Source: Thermomicrobiaceae bacterium
Lineage (GTDB): Bacteria; Chloroflexota; Chloroflexia; Thermomicrobiales; Thermomicrobiaceae
NCBI GenBank assembly: GCA_025966355.1
Contig: JAICWZ010000082.1
Span: 1-7,577, forward strand
DNA: 7,577 bases
Direction: 5' to 3'
Position 1 is the first letter of the stretch. Every line of letters starts with the position of its first letter. The position numbers and the translations under genes were made by a program. Shown piece after piece: positions 1-6,949 of this stretch. The notes beneath the pieces are model-generated. The model was not told where the DNA came from and searched no databases. It saw only the letters and a program-made list of their open reading frames with translations.

Positions 1-554
1 GCCGGGCGAAATGTCCACGATTGCGCGTGCGTATGCGCGTCGTCGACCGTCTCGGTCAGCACGTCGGAGGGCAACCCGAGATAGACCGGACCGGGACGCC
101 CTTCCAGCATCGTGCGCCAGGCGCGCGCCACGAGGACCGGAATATCGCCGGCACGTTCCACCGTCCAGGCCGCCTTGCAGACCGGCTGCGCCACGCCGGC
201 CTGATCGAGTTCCTGAAAGCCGCCCAGCCCGACCGTTGCCTGCTCGCTCGCACCGCTCAACCAAAGGACGGGCGTCTCGGACGCCATCGCGTTCGCGATC
301 CCTGTCACCGTATTCGTATGCCCGGGACCTGCTGTCACCAGGCAGACACCGGGCTCGCCGCGCACTTTCGACCAGGCATCGGCCATATGCGCGGCGGCCG
401 ACTCGTGGCGGGTGTCCGTCACGTCCATTCCTTCATCAAGACAAGCGTCGTAAACTGGTAGAATCTGATTCCCCGAGAGGCTGAAGAGGCGCATCACGCC
501 GGCGTCACGCAGCGCACGCACCAGCAATTGGGCACCGTTCACGGTCGTCATCAT
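1..554 (-). CDS. Thiamine-diphosphate-dependent enzyme, acetolactate-synthase-like, N-terminal part (3' end outside window)
   Basis: I translated this by hand from the reverse strand: 184 codons are open from ATG at 554 to the window edge, with no stop. The start MMTTVNGAQLLVRALRDAGV is typical of the N-terminal Pyr domain of the acetolactate synthase / benzoylformate decarboxylase superfamily. RHESAAAHMADAW (residues 49-61) carries the family's conserved glutamate, E51, which activates the cofactor's aminopyrimidine ring. TAGPGHTN (74-81) is the classic glycine-rich motif that follows. About a third of a usual 550-residue protein is visible; the FAD/central and PP domains lie outside. Two adjacent ATGs (554 and 551) are possible starts. 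A GGGG-containing Shine-Dalgarno (complement of 560-563) lies 5 and 8 nt before them. The family is clear, but the substrate (pyruvate, sulfoacetaldehyde, oxalyl-CoA, benzoylformate or other) cannot be decided without the C-terminal part. The gene diverges from the peptidase gene at 671. Confidence 0.92.
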   Translation of the reverse strand, partial: MMTTVNGAQLLVRALRDAGVMRLFSLSGNQILPVYDACLDEGMDVTDTRHESAAAHMADAWSKVRGEPGVCLVTAGPGHTNTVTGIANAMASETPVLWLSGASEQATVGLGGFQELDQAGVAQPVCKAAWTVERAGDIPVLVARAWRTMLEGRPGPVYLGLPSDVLTETVDDAHTHAQSWTFRP

Positions 555-600
555 TCCATCCCCTTTTTTGACATTCAACCCCGAATCCGGCTCCGCGAGA

Positions 601-630
601 GCGACAGATACAGGACGACTCCGGTACAAT
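601..630 (+). promoter_or_regulatory. Putative promoter of the M14 peptidase operon
   Basis: A good -10 box, TACAAT (625-630), lies 18 bp after GCGACA (601-606), which matches four of six bases of the -35 consensus. Transcription would begin near 637, giving a leader of about 34 nt before the GTG start at 671. The -10 box overlaps an in-frame ATG at 629, so that ATG would not be on the transcript. A similar TACAATGCG sequence precedes the DUF420 operon at almost the same distance from its start codon. This is a sequence match only. Confidence 0.5.
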
Positions 631-658
631 GCGGGCGCCAGTCGTGGTCACGAAATCA

Positions 659-666
659 AAAGGAGG
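659..666 (+). promoter_or_regulatory. Shine-Dalgarno that fixes the GTG start at 671
   Basis: AAAGGAGG ends 4 nt before GTG 671 and is the strongest ribosome-binding site in the window. It favours GTG 671 over the in-frame ATG at 629, which has no comparable upstream site and overlaps the likely -10 box. The 14 extra residues from 629 (MRAPVVVTKSKGGG) also look like translated leader rather than protein. Confidence 0.75.
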
Positions 667-670
667 CGGC

Positions 671-3600
671 GTGCAGGAGCGAGGTCCCGCACTTGATGTT
701 GACGATCTGTTCGCGCCCGGCGGCTTCCTGATCGATACCAATGGAGATTCGCTTCCCGATTCCATCCGTACACGCATCGTACTTGAAGATGAACCTGATG
801 CCGAGATGTGGTGCGCGCTGCTCGATCTGGCGGCGCGGCTCGGCGTCGAAACGTCCGGCTTCACTCCACCGCTCTTCGACAACAATCCGGCCCCGGATCA
901 GCTTCCGATCGTTGTGCGCCGTGGCCGGAGCATCCGCCCGCACATCGTCGCGAACGGCTGGAACGATCGTCCGGCGGTCATCCTCGAAGGAATTGACGCG
1001 ATTCGCGATCTCACCCTTCGCGGCCGCTGCGTCGAAAGCAATTCCGCCAGAGCCGACGCGCCGCTGAAGACGCTCGATCTGGCTCGCCTCTTCGAGCGCG
1101 ACGGCCTGCTCATCGACACCGACGACAATCAGATCCCCGATGGCAGCCGCCTCTGCGTCATGGTACCCGAGGATCTGCCGCGTTGCGTGGGCATGGCGCT
1201 CGCGCACTTCGTCGTCCGTCTCGGCATCGAAAGCTCCGGCGTCGATCTGCCGATCGCGACGACCGGCGCAAAACCATTTGATGGGTCGGTTCCGCTCTTC
1301 CTGCGCTTTAATGCCGGCGCGGCAGCGACGCTGGCCGTGACGTCGTTCGCTGAACGGCCCGCGCTCGAGCTGGCTGGCGATCCAAGTGCGATCGCGGCGC
1401 TGCTCGATCGACTGGCGCTCAGCTGGCCTTCGCCACCAACCGCCACCCCGCGGCTGGACGCGCCCGACATCGCGAACTGGCTCCGCTGGAGCCTGGCCGC
1501 CTGGACGCCCGAAGGCCGTAAAGCTGCTCTGATGGCCGATCTCGACGCGCTGCCGGCCGGTGTCGCGGGCACGATCCGGCTGCTCAGTTCCGACCCTGAC
1601 GAACTCGCGACGCAGACGAGCCTTGCTCGCCAGGCCACCGGTGAGCAGATGAAAACGACCGGACCGGGCCGCGCGCTGGCGCTTTTCACCCAGGAATGGT
1701 CGGCGCGTTGGGAGGTTGAGCGCGCGCTCGACGTGCTGCACGAACGCGTTTTTCCCGAACTCGACCGCCGCCTGCCGCTCGATCTGACCGTTATCGTCTC
1801 CGAACCACGACAGGTTCGCCAGCAGTTGCGTGACCGGATCACGCAACTGCTGGCACAGGCCGGTTTCAAACGTGACCAGTGCCAGATTCACGTCCTCGAC
1901 GCGTACAAGACCGGGCTTAGCTGGTTGCGTGAGGTCGTCGTGCCCGCCTGGCGCGGGCTCACCGGTATCGCGCGCATCGAACTGCTCTTCCGGCCGCTTG
2001 AAGGAAACGAGGTTACCGGCGCGCTCGACCTCCGCATCCGCTGGCTGCAGGAACTCTTCCCGGCCGACGAAATCCTGGCCGCGGAATTCGGCATTCCGCT
2101 GGAGCATGTATCGCTCGACGAGTATGACGGCGAGGCGATCTATCGCGTCAACGCCTACGACGAAGGCGGCACGCTCCTCGCGCATGACGAATTCTCACCG
2201 ATCTGGAACCAGCGCCCCTATATCGGTCCCTTTCCGAACGCCGGGCGGGTGCATGTCGTCTCCGGCGGAATTCTGGTCCGGCAGGGCGATCGCACGCTCA
2301 TCGAGCCGGTGCCGACCGACGCCGAAGCGTTCTGGGATTACCTGCACCAAGAGGTGTTCCCCGCCATTGGTAGTGCGATCTTGCAGGCGACCGGTGGCAA
2401 TCCACAAACCGAGGATCAGCCGTTCTTCGACGAACTGCTCATCGACGTCACGATGAGCGAAACCGATGAGCCGTTCGGCATTCGCGAGGAGATGAACTCG
2501 GCCGCCGAGGCACTGCATGAGGATATCTACTTCAATGTCCTCGATTATGTCGAGACCCTGGGTGCCGAAACGACCGGCGCAAAATTGAGCGCGCCGGGCG
2601 GCATCATCCCGATCGTGCATGTCCGACCCGGCATGCCACCACACGCGCACATTCGCCTGCGCGGGCGCGCGCGCTCAGTCGGACGACTCGAAACAGAAAG
2701 CGGTACAACGCCGATCGGCACGATCCTCGCCGCACCGCCACCGGCACCGGCCGTGCGCTCGATTGCGATGCGGGGAGCCGAGGCGCAGCTGGCGTTCCGA
2801 TTCGACTCGCTTGACGACGGGCTCCAGCGGCGACTGGCCGCACTCAGCCGGATCGTTCCGGCCGATCCGGCGTTCCCCGCGCTTCTCGTGCAGGTTGGCA
2901 ACGCGACACCGGTCGCACTCGGCTGGCCGGCGGGGCGCGAAGCTTCTCGGCCGATCGCCGCAAGCGGACCGGTCTCGGAGTCCCGTTTCCTGAACGAAAC
3001 AGCGCTCGCCGCCCAGTTGCAACGCCTCGCCGCGTACCCCGAGGTGCGTGTCGAACCGGCCGTCGGTTGGTCGTATCAGGGCCGTCCGATTCCCGGTATC
3101 GAGGTAACCGCGCCGGTTACGGCCGCGGTCTGGTCACGCAAGAAACTCTCGATCTTCAAGCCGACCTTCTTCATTATCGCCCGGCATCATGCCAACGAGG
3201 TCGCCAGCACGACGGCGGCGCTCAAACTGGTTGAACGACTGGTGGGCGACAACAAGTGGCGGCGTATGCTCAGCCGCGTCAATGTCGTCATCCTGCCGTT
3301 CGAGAACGCCGACGGCGCCGCCCTGCACGATCGCTTGCAACGCGAGCACCCGACCTGGAAGCATCATCCGGCGCGCTACAACGCCGTCGGCTACGAATTC
3401 GCCGAGGACAATAGCAATCCCGATACGCCCTTCGGCGAATCCCGCGTGCGCGACCGTGTCTGGCAGCGCTGGCTCCCGGATATCGTGGTCGATAATCATG
3501 GCGTGCCCTCGCACGAATGGGCGCAGATCTTCGCCGGTTTCGGCTCGCCACCACGCTTCCGCACCAGCTACTGGCAGGTGCAGGCGATGATCTACGGCAT

Positions 3601-4078
3601 CCTCTTCTTCATGGAAAGCGAGCAGTTCCCCGAGCATCGCCACGCCGCCCACGCGCTGCGCGAAGCGGTCGCCCACGCCGTTTCCTCGGACGCCGAGCTG
3701 CTCCAGTGGAACCGCTGCTATCGCGAACGCTACGTCAGCTGGGGGACGCGCTGGGTGCCGGAGCGCTTCCCGGCCAATACGTATCGCGACATGATCTGGT
3801 ACTTCGGCAGCTATCCGGCCGGTCAGGAACGTGCCCGGCGCAGTCCGGCGGCACGCTATCCCGGTGTAACGGTCGCTTCCTGGGTAACGGAAGTGCCGGA
3901 CGAGACGGCGCACGGCGAGCACCTGCGCCTCACCGCCAAAGCGCATCTCGTTGCCAATCGCGCGACGATCGACTTGCTGGCCGCATCGGCAACGCCGCCC
4001 GAGCGGCGTATGCTTCGGACGTCACGCGGCACCCGCATCATGGTCAGCCGTCGTCGACCGATCGTTATCGGCCCCTGA
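671..4078 (+). CDS. Very long M14-family zinc carboxypeptidase with repeated N-terminal modules
   Basis: This is a 1135-residue protein from GTG 671. The C-terminal part (about 800-1110) is a peptidase M14 domain, a family that uses one Zn2+ to cleave C-terminal or side-chain-linked residues. ARHHANEVAST gives the HxxE zinc motif (H840, E843). NADG (879-882) sits where the family has its NPDG-like substrate loop. PDIVVDNHGVPSHEW supplies the third ligand, H943. WVTEVPDE supplies the likely catalytic base, E1074. So the active site appears intact. The first 800 residues are not a normal M14 propeptide: residues 8-65 and 135-192 are tandem copies offset by exactly 127 residues, a partial third copy lies near 624-660, and LH[EQ]xVFP occurs at 356 and 558. 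No signal peptide or membrane segment is visible, so a cytoplasmic location is likely. The 169-residue gene follows after 20 bp. M14 assignment is secure; substrate is unknown. Confidence 0.85.
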   Translation: MQERGPALDVDDLFAPGGFLIDTNGDSLPDSIRTRIVLEDEPDAEMWCALLDLAARLGVETSGFTPPLFDNNPAPDQLPIVVRRGRSIRPHIVANGWNDRPAVILEGIDAIRDLTLRGRCVESNSARADAPLKTLDLARLFERDGLLIDTDDNQIPDGSRLCVMVPEDLPRCVGMALAHFVVRLGIESSGVDLPIATTGAKPFDGSVPLFLRFNAGAAATLAVTSFAERPALELAGDPSAIAALLDRLALSWPSPPTATPRLDAPDIANWLRWSLAAWTPEGRKAALMADLDALPAGVAGTIRLLSSDPDELATQTSLARQATGEQMKTTGPGRALALFTQEWSARWEVERALDVLHERVFPELDRRLPLDLTVIVSEPRQVRQQLRDRITQLLAQAGFKRDQCQIHVLDAYKTGLSWLREVVVPAWRGLTGIARIELLFRPLEGNEVTGALDLRIRWLQELFPADEILAAEFGIPLEHVSLDEYDGEAIYRVNAYDEGGTLLAHDEFSPIWNQRPYIGPFPNAGRVHVVSGGILVRQGDRTLIEPVPTDAEAFWDYLHQEVFPAIGSAILQATGGNPQTEDQPFFDELLIDVTMSETDEPFGIREEMNSAAEALHEDIYFNVLDYVETLGAETTGAKLSAPGGIIPIVHVRPGMPPHAHIRLRGRARSVGRLETESGTTPIGTILAAPPPAPAVRSIAMRGAEAQLAFRFDSLDDGLQRRLAALSRIVPADPAFPALLVQVGNATPVALGWPAGREASRPIAASGPVSESRFLNETALAAQLQRLAAYPEVRVEPAVGWSYQGRPIPGIEVTAPVTAAVWSRKKLSIFKPTFFIIARHHANEVASTTAALKLVERLVGDNKWRRMLSRVNVVILPFENADGAALHDRLQREHPTWKHHPARYNAVGYEFAEDNSNPDTPFGESRVRDRVWQRWLPDIVVDNHGVPSHEWAQIFAGFGSPPRFRTSYWQVQAMIYGILFFMESEQFPEHRHAAHALREAVAHAVSSDAELLQWNRCYRERYVSWGTRWVPERFPANTYRDMIWYFGSYPAGQERARRSPAARYPGVTVASWVTEVPDETAHGEHLRLTAKAHLVANRATIDLLAASATPPERRMLRTSRGTRIMVSRRRPIVIGP
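692..1246 (+). repeat. Tandem protein-level repeat in the peptidase N-terminus (127-residue period)
   Basis: Residues 8-65 and 135-192 of the M14 protein align without gaps at an offset of 127. Matching blocks are LF..GFLIDTNGDSLPD (13-30) with LF..DLLIDTDDNQIPD-like residues (140-157, actual first residues DGLLIDT), and RLGVETSG (56-63) with RLGIESSG (183-190). The aspartates D22 and D30 match D149 and D157. A third partial copy, LD..ETLGAETTG, lies at 624-636 (nt about 2540-2578). DNA identity between copies is low, so this is an old domain duplication rather than a recent DNA repeat. Confidence 0.7.
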
Positions 4079-4098
4079 GCGAGCAAGTCGAGCGAGCA

Positions 4099-4608
4099 AT
4101 GCCAACCGCGATCAATCGCACAGCGACACGACAACAACCGAACCACCTCACTCGACGCGACTTCTTCCACGATGTCGCCGAGGCGCTACGGCAGTCGCTT
4201 CCCGAAACGCTGCGCGACTTCCAGGTTTGGACCGGTGCCGAAAACTTCAAGCTCAGCTACGGCCGTCCGCGCGTGCATTACGAGATCTGGACCAATGGAC
4301 GCGACCGGCATATCGAGGTCGGCCTGCACTTCGAGGATGGGCCGGAAAGCACCGAGCGATTGCTTCGCTTCTTCGACGCCCGCATCGTCGAAATCAAGCA
4401 CGAACTCGGCCCCACCGTTGAACTCGAACGCTGGACCAATTCCTGGGGCCATCTCTTCCGGCTCATCCCCTACCAGCCATTGACGGATGACCTTACCGCC
4501 GAGGTGAGTCAGGAGTTGACGCGCATGATCTGCGTGCTACAACCGCTGCTTGATGAAGCGATGCCCCGGAGGCGCGCAAATTCGGCGATCCTGGCCACGC
4601 AAACCTAA
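4099..4608 (+). CDS. Conserved-looking 169-residue protein of unknown function
   Basis: ATG 4099 begins 20 bp after the peptidase stop, so the two genes are probably co-transcribed. The preceding Shine-Dalgarno is weak (GAGCGAG), and no better start exists between the upstream stop and this ATG. After a basic, Thr/Gln-rich tail (about 1-20) the protein reads as a compact alpha/beta domain. FKLSYG...VHYEIWTNG and HIEVGLHFED look like beta strands, then a long helix (about residues 85-105), then VELERWTNSWGHLFRLIP, then a C-terminal helix. There are no membrane segments, signal peptide or cysteine motifs. The strand-helix-strand order with 'LG..LEW' style wording faintly resembles DUF4268-type domains found with nucleases, but I cannot support a function. 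It could be a partner or regulator of the peptidase. A frame extending upstream inside the peptidase gene is a shadow. Confidence 0.72.
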   Translation: MPTAINRTATRQQPNHLTRRDFFHDVAEALRQSLPETLRDFQVWTGAENFKLSYGRPRVHYEIWTNGRDRHIEVGLHFEDGPESTERLLRFFDARIVEIKHELGPTVELERWTNSWGHLFRLIPYQPLTDDLTAEVSQELTRMICVLQPLLDEAMPRRRANSAILATQT

Positions 4609-4626
4609 ACCGGAGCTCGGCTGGAA

Positions 4627-4656
4627 CCGGCGCGGGATTTTCCTGACCGCGCCCGG
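4627..4656 (+). terminator. Possible weak stem-loop terminator after the peptidase operon
   Basis: CCGGCGCGG (4627-4635) can pair with CCGCGCCCGG (4647-4656), leaving one bulged base and an 11-nt loop. It lies 18 bp past the stop at 4608 and just before the next putative promoter. No T-tract follows, so intrinsic termination is uncertain; it could simply be a GC-rich hairpin. Confidence 0.3.
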
Positions 4657-4670
4657 CTTACGCATCGACC

Positions 4671-4676
4671 TACAAT
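4671..4676 (+). promoter_or_regulatory. Putative -10 box of the DUF420-ABC operon
   Basis: TACAAT followed by GCG repeats the sequence found before the peptidase operon and ends 43 nt before ATG 4720 (40 nt in the first case). The -35 match is poor: CTGACC at 4643-4648 is 22 bp away, which is too far for a standard sigma-70 spacing. The call rests on the -10 box, its position and the change of transcription unit. Confidence 0.4.
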
Positions 4677-4719
4677 GCGTGGACGACTCGCGGCGGGCGT
4701 GTAAGGGCCACACATCTCG

Positions 4720-5145
4720 ATGGCGCACTGGCTTCCACTGATCGACACCAGCTTGATCCTCATTAGCGGGGTGTCGCTTCTCTTTGGCTACTACTTCATC
4801 CGCCACAAGCAGATCATGCGGCATCGGAACGCGATGCTCACCGCCTGCACCTTCGCCGCGCTCTTTCTGGTCGTCTACATCTATCGCTATTTGACCGAGC
4901 CGACCAAGATCTTCGCTGGCCATGGCGTTATCCGTGGCGTCTATCTGGCGATTCTGATTGCGCATACGATCCTGGCGACGGCAATCATTCCGCTCGTCCT
5001 GATCGTGCTCTATCGCGCCTTGACGAAGCAGTTCGCGCGGCACAAACAGCTGGCGCGCAAGACACTGCCACTCTGGTTGTACGTCGCGCTGAGCGGCTGG
5101 ATAATCTATATGGCGCTCTACCAGATCAACTTTTCCGGTACGTGA
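4720..5145 (+). CDS. DUF420 family integral membrane protein (YozB/CtaM-like)
   Basis: This 141-residue protein has four predicted membrane helices at about residues 8-27, 40-58, 73-98 and 116-134, the usual size and topology of DUF420. Family hallmarks are visible: the LP.ID opening, a histidine-arginine pair after helix 1 (H35-R36), F.GHG before helix 3, H82 within helix 3, and H108-K followed by LPLWLYVALSG. The three histidines could be metal or haem ligands. DUF420 proteins of Firmicutes (YozB, CtaM) have been linked to function of aa3-type terminal oxidases, so a role in respiratory oxidase maturation is plausible here but inferred. A TAAGGG sequence (4702-4707) is a somewhat distant Shine-Dalgarno for ATG 4720. 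The stop is 7 bp before the ABC ATPase start, which suggests translational coupling. Confidence 0.85.
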   Translation: MAHWLPLIDTSLILISGVSLLFGYYFIRHKQIMRHRNAMLTACTFAALFLVVYIYRYLTEPTKIFAGHGVIRGVYLAILIAHTILATAIIPLVLIVLYRALTKQFARHKQLARKTLPLWLYVALSGWIIYMALYQINFSGT

Positions 5146-5152
5146 CGCAGAC

Positions 5153-6100
5153 ATGGTCGAAACAGGAGAGAAGTCGACGAACACGTTGCACGATGCCATA
5201 AGCGTCCGTAGCCTGGTTAAGAGCTACGGAGAACGGCGCGCGGTCGATGAACTGAGCTTCAGCGTCTGGCGCGGCGAGATTTTCGCCCTGCTCGGTCCGA
5301 ACGGCGCCGGCAAGACGACGACCGTTGAGATGCTGGAAGGCTACCGGACGCCGGACGCTGGAGAGGTACGCGTTCTCGGGCTCGATCCGATCCGAGACGG
5401 CGCCGAACTCAAGCAGCGCATCGGCGTTATGTTGCAGAGCGCCGGTGTCTATCCGACTGTTACCCCGCTCGAAATCTTGAATCTCTTCCACGACTTCTAC
5501 CGCGACGCCGAAGATCCCAAAAAGCTGATCGAACTGGTCGGCCTTGAGGAGTCGGCCAACACGCGTTTTCGCCAGCTTTCCGGCGGGCAGCAACGCCGCC
5601 TCGCGCTGGCGTCCGCGCTCATCGGCAAGCCGGAACTCCTCTTCCTCGACGAGCCGACGACGGCGATGGACCCGCAGGCGCGCCATATGACATGGGAGAT
5701 CCTGCAAACGCTGCGCGATCGCGGCCTGACGATCCTGCTCACGACTCATTTCATGGAGGAAGCCGAACGGCTGGCCGATCGCGTCGCCATCATCGATCAC
5801 GGTCGCCTGCTGGCGCTCGAAGAGCCGCGTGTCCTGACGCAGACGAGCGCCGAAGAAGTGCAGTTCACCGGCCCGGCCGGGCTCGATACGGCGCTGCTCA
5901 GCCGCTTGCCATCGGCCCACGGCGCTCGCGAGGAGCGGCCCGGCTTCTACGTGATGCAGACCGCGCGACCGCTTGACCTGCTCGTCGAACTCACCAGCTG
6001 GGGGCGCGACCGGGGGATCCTGCTCAACGACCTGCGCGTCGGCCATGAATCGCTGGAGGAGGTCTTCCTCCGCCTGACCGGACACGAGCTTCGCGAATGA
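5153..6100 (+). CDS. ABC transporter ATP-binding protein (ABC-2 exporter type)
   Basis: This is a 315-residue nucleotide-binding subunit with every motif intact: Walker A GPNGAGKTT (48-56), Q-loop glutamine Q95 in VMLQSAGVYP, signature LSGGQ (142-146), Walker B ELLFLDEP (161-168) with catalytic E167, D-loop around 171-174, and switch histidine H199 in LLTTHFMEEAE. The sequence style matches the CcmA/DrrA-like family that drives ABC-2 permeases. Residues from about 225 form the C-terminal extension common in these exporters (DUF4162-like). No clear Shine-Dalgarno precedes ATG 5153, consistent with coupling to the upstream gene 7 bp away. The 3' end overlaps the permease start in an ATGA junction. 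It would sit on the cytoplasmic face and hydrolyse ATP for the permease encoded next; the substrate is not predictable. Confidence 0.95.
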   Translation: MVETGEKSTNTLHDAISVRSLVKSYGERRAVDELSFSVWRGEIFALLGPNGAGKTTTVEMLEGYRTPDAGEVRVLGLDPIRDGAELKQRIGVMLQSAGVYPTVTPLEILNLFHDFYRDAEDPKKLIELVGLEESANTRFRQLSGGQQRRLALASALIGKPELLFLDEPTTAMDPQARHMTWEILQTLRDRGLTILLTTHFMEEAERLADRVAIIDHGRLLALEEPRVLTQTSAEEVQFTGPAGLDTALLSRLPSAHGAREERPGFYVMQTARPLDLLVELTSWGRDRGILLNDLRVGHESLEEVFLRLTGHELRE

Positions 6101-6846
6101 CCAGATCGAGAGACCAACAGATGAAAGCCCTTATGGCCCAGACGAAGATGGAGCTGATGCTGACGCTGCGTCAGTTTGAAGGGATGCTGATCACCGTCAT
6201 CTTCCCACCGGTATTGCTCATCTTCTTCGCCGGCATCGGCGTCAAGCCATCGAGCGCCGATCGACCGATCGACTTCCTGCTGCCGGGGATGCTGGCGCTG
6301 GCCGTCATGTCGACCGGACTCGTCAGCCTCAGCATTCGCACCGCCTACGAACGCAACTACGGGGTGCTGAAACGGCTCGGCAGCACGCCGCTCTCGCGCG
6401 GACAACTGCTGATTGCGAAGATTATCTCGGTGATCGCGGTCGATATTCTCGACATCATCATCTTAATCGGGATTGCCTATTTCCTGTTCGACTGGCACCC
6501 GACCGGCGCGCTGCCGATCGCCATCTTCGCTCTGATCCTCGGCACGGCGACCTTCTCCAGCTTCGGCCTGATGCTGGCCGGTTCGGTTCGCCCCGAAACG
6601 ACGCTGGCGGCGGCCAATACGCTCTTCTTCCTCTTCCTGTTGCTCGGTGGCATTGCCTGGCCGCTGGATAAGCTGCCGTCGTTCCTCTCAATTCCGGCGC
6701 GCATCTTTCCGTCGAGCGCCTTCGCCGACGCCCTGCGTGATTCGCTCGCCAAGAATCCGAGCTTCTCGCTCTGGAACATTCTGATTCTGGCCGCCTGGGG
6801 AGTCGTGACGCTCGTAATCGCCAGCCGAACGTTCCGTTGGGAGTAG
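6097..6846 (+). CDS. ABC-2 type transporter permease, copy 1
   Basis: This 249-residue membrane subunit has about six hydrophobic segments at roughly residues 31-47, 60-80, 107-131, 138-161, 169-190 and 226-242. The cytoplasmic stretch YERNYGVLKRLGSTPLSRGQ (84-103) is the hallmark segment of ABC-2 permeases that contacts the ATPase. The SVRPETTLAAANTLFFL region and the PSSAFADALR motif are also typical of daunorubicin/multidrug-type exporters. ATG 6097 overlaps the ATPase stop (ATGA), giving tight coupling; ATG 6121 is an alternative start. It would pair, probably as a homodimer, with the ATPase at 5153-6100. Nucleotides 6229-6846 are duplicated in inverted orientation at 6960-7577, so the genome holds at least two near-identical permeases. 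The gene ends 11 bp before the 92-bp palindromic element. Confidence 0.93.
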   Translation: MTRSRDQQMKALMAQTKMELMLTLRQFEGMLITVIFPPVLLIFFAGIGVKPSSADRPIDFLLPGMLALAVMSTGLVSLSIRTAYERNYGVLKRLGSTPLSRGQLLIAKIISVIAVDILDIIILIGIAYFLFDWHPTGALPIAIFALILGTATFSSFGLMLAGSVRPETTLAAANTLFFLFLLLGGIAWPLDKLPSFLSIPARIFPSSAFADALRDSLAKNPSFSLWNILILAAWGVVTLVIASRTFRWE

Positions 6847-6857
6847 CGGCGTACGAT

Positions 6858-6949
6858 GGCGCGCCTGACGGGCGCGTGGGTTTGATCAATCAAACCCCTA
6901 CGATGTAGGGCGCGTCATTCATGACGCCCACGCGCCCGTCAGGCGCGCC
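6858..6949. repeat. 92-bp palindromic element with three internal hairpins between convergent genes
   Basis: The 23-bp arm at 6858-6880 (starting GGCGCGCCTGACGG) is the perfect reverse complement of 6927-6949. The 46-nt core holds three more inverted repeats: GGGTTTGAT/ATCAAACCC (6878-6886 with 6889-6897), CCCTAC/GTAGGG (6896-6901 with 6905-6910) and GCGTCAT/ATGACGC (6912-6918 with 6921-6927). A transcript from either strand could fold into a multi-branched structure. It is not a tRNA: the closing stem is far too long and the loops too small. Likely roles are a bidirectional transcription stop for the two convergent permeases, or a copy of an interspersed REP/MITE-like repeat. T-tracts are absent. 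Confidence 0.85.

Noticed and set aside
11..484. Two overlapping plus-strand open frames of 146-157 codons at the window start
   Set aside because: They are Arg/Pro-rich shadows of the minus-strand thiamine-diphosphate enzyme, whose motifs are clear.
568..573. Perfect TTGACA on the plus strand as a -35 box
   Set aside because: No -10-like hexamer lies 16-18 bp downstream (591-596 is CTCCGC); it sits next to the ribosome-binding region of the divergent gene.
656..2185. A 509-codon open frame on the minus strand opposite the peptidase gene
   Set aside because: It is an antisense shadow in high-GC DNA: Arg/Ala/Gln-rich with no family motifs, while the plus strand has a continuous protein with M14 motifs.
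3134..3946. A 270-codon minus-strand open frame opposite the M14 catalytic domain
   Set aside because: It lies directly opposite the zinc-binding and catalytic codons of the peptidase and has no recognisable domain.
5126..6085. A 319-codon minus-strand open frame opposite the ABC ATPase
   Set aside because: The plus strand carries every ABC ATPase motif; the antisense product is a charged, unrecognisable shadow.
6858..6949. Cloverleaf-like fold as a tRNA or other standard RNA gene
   Set aside because: The closing stem is 23 bp, the inner hairpins have 2-3 nt loops, and no T-arm or anticodon consensus is present.
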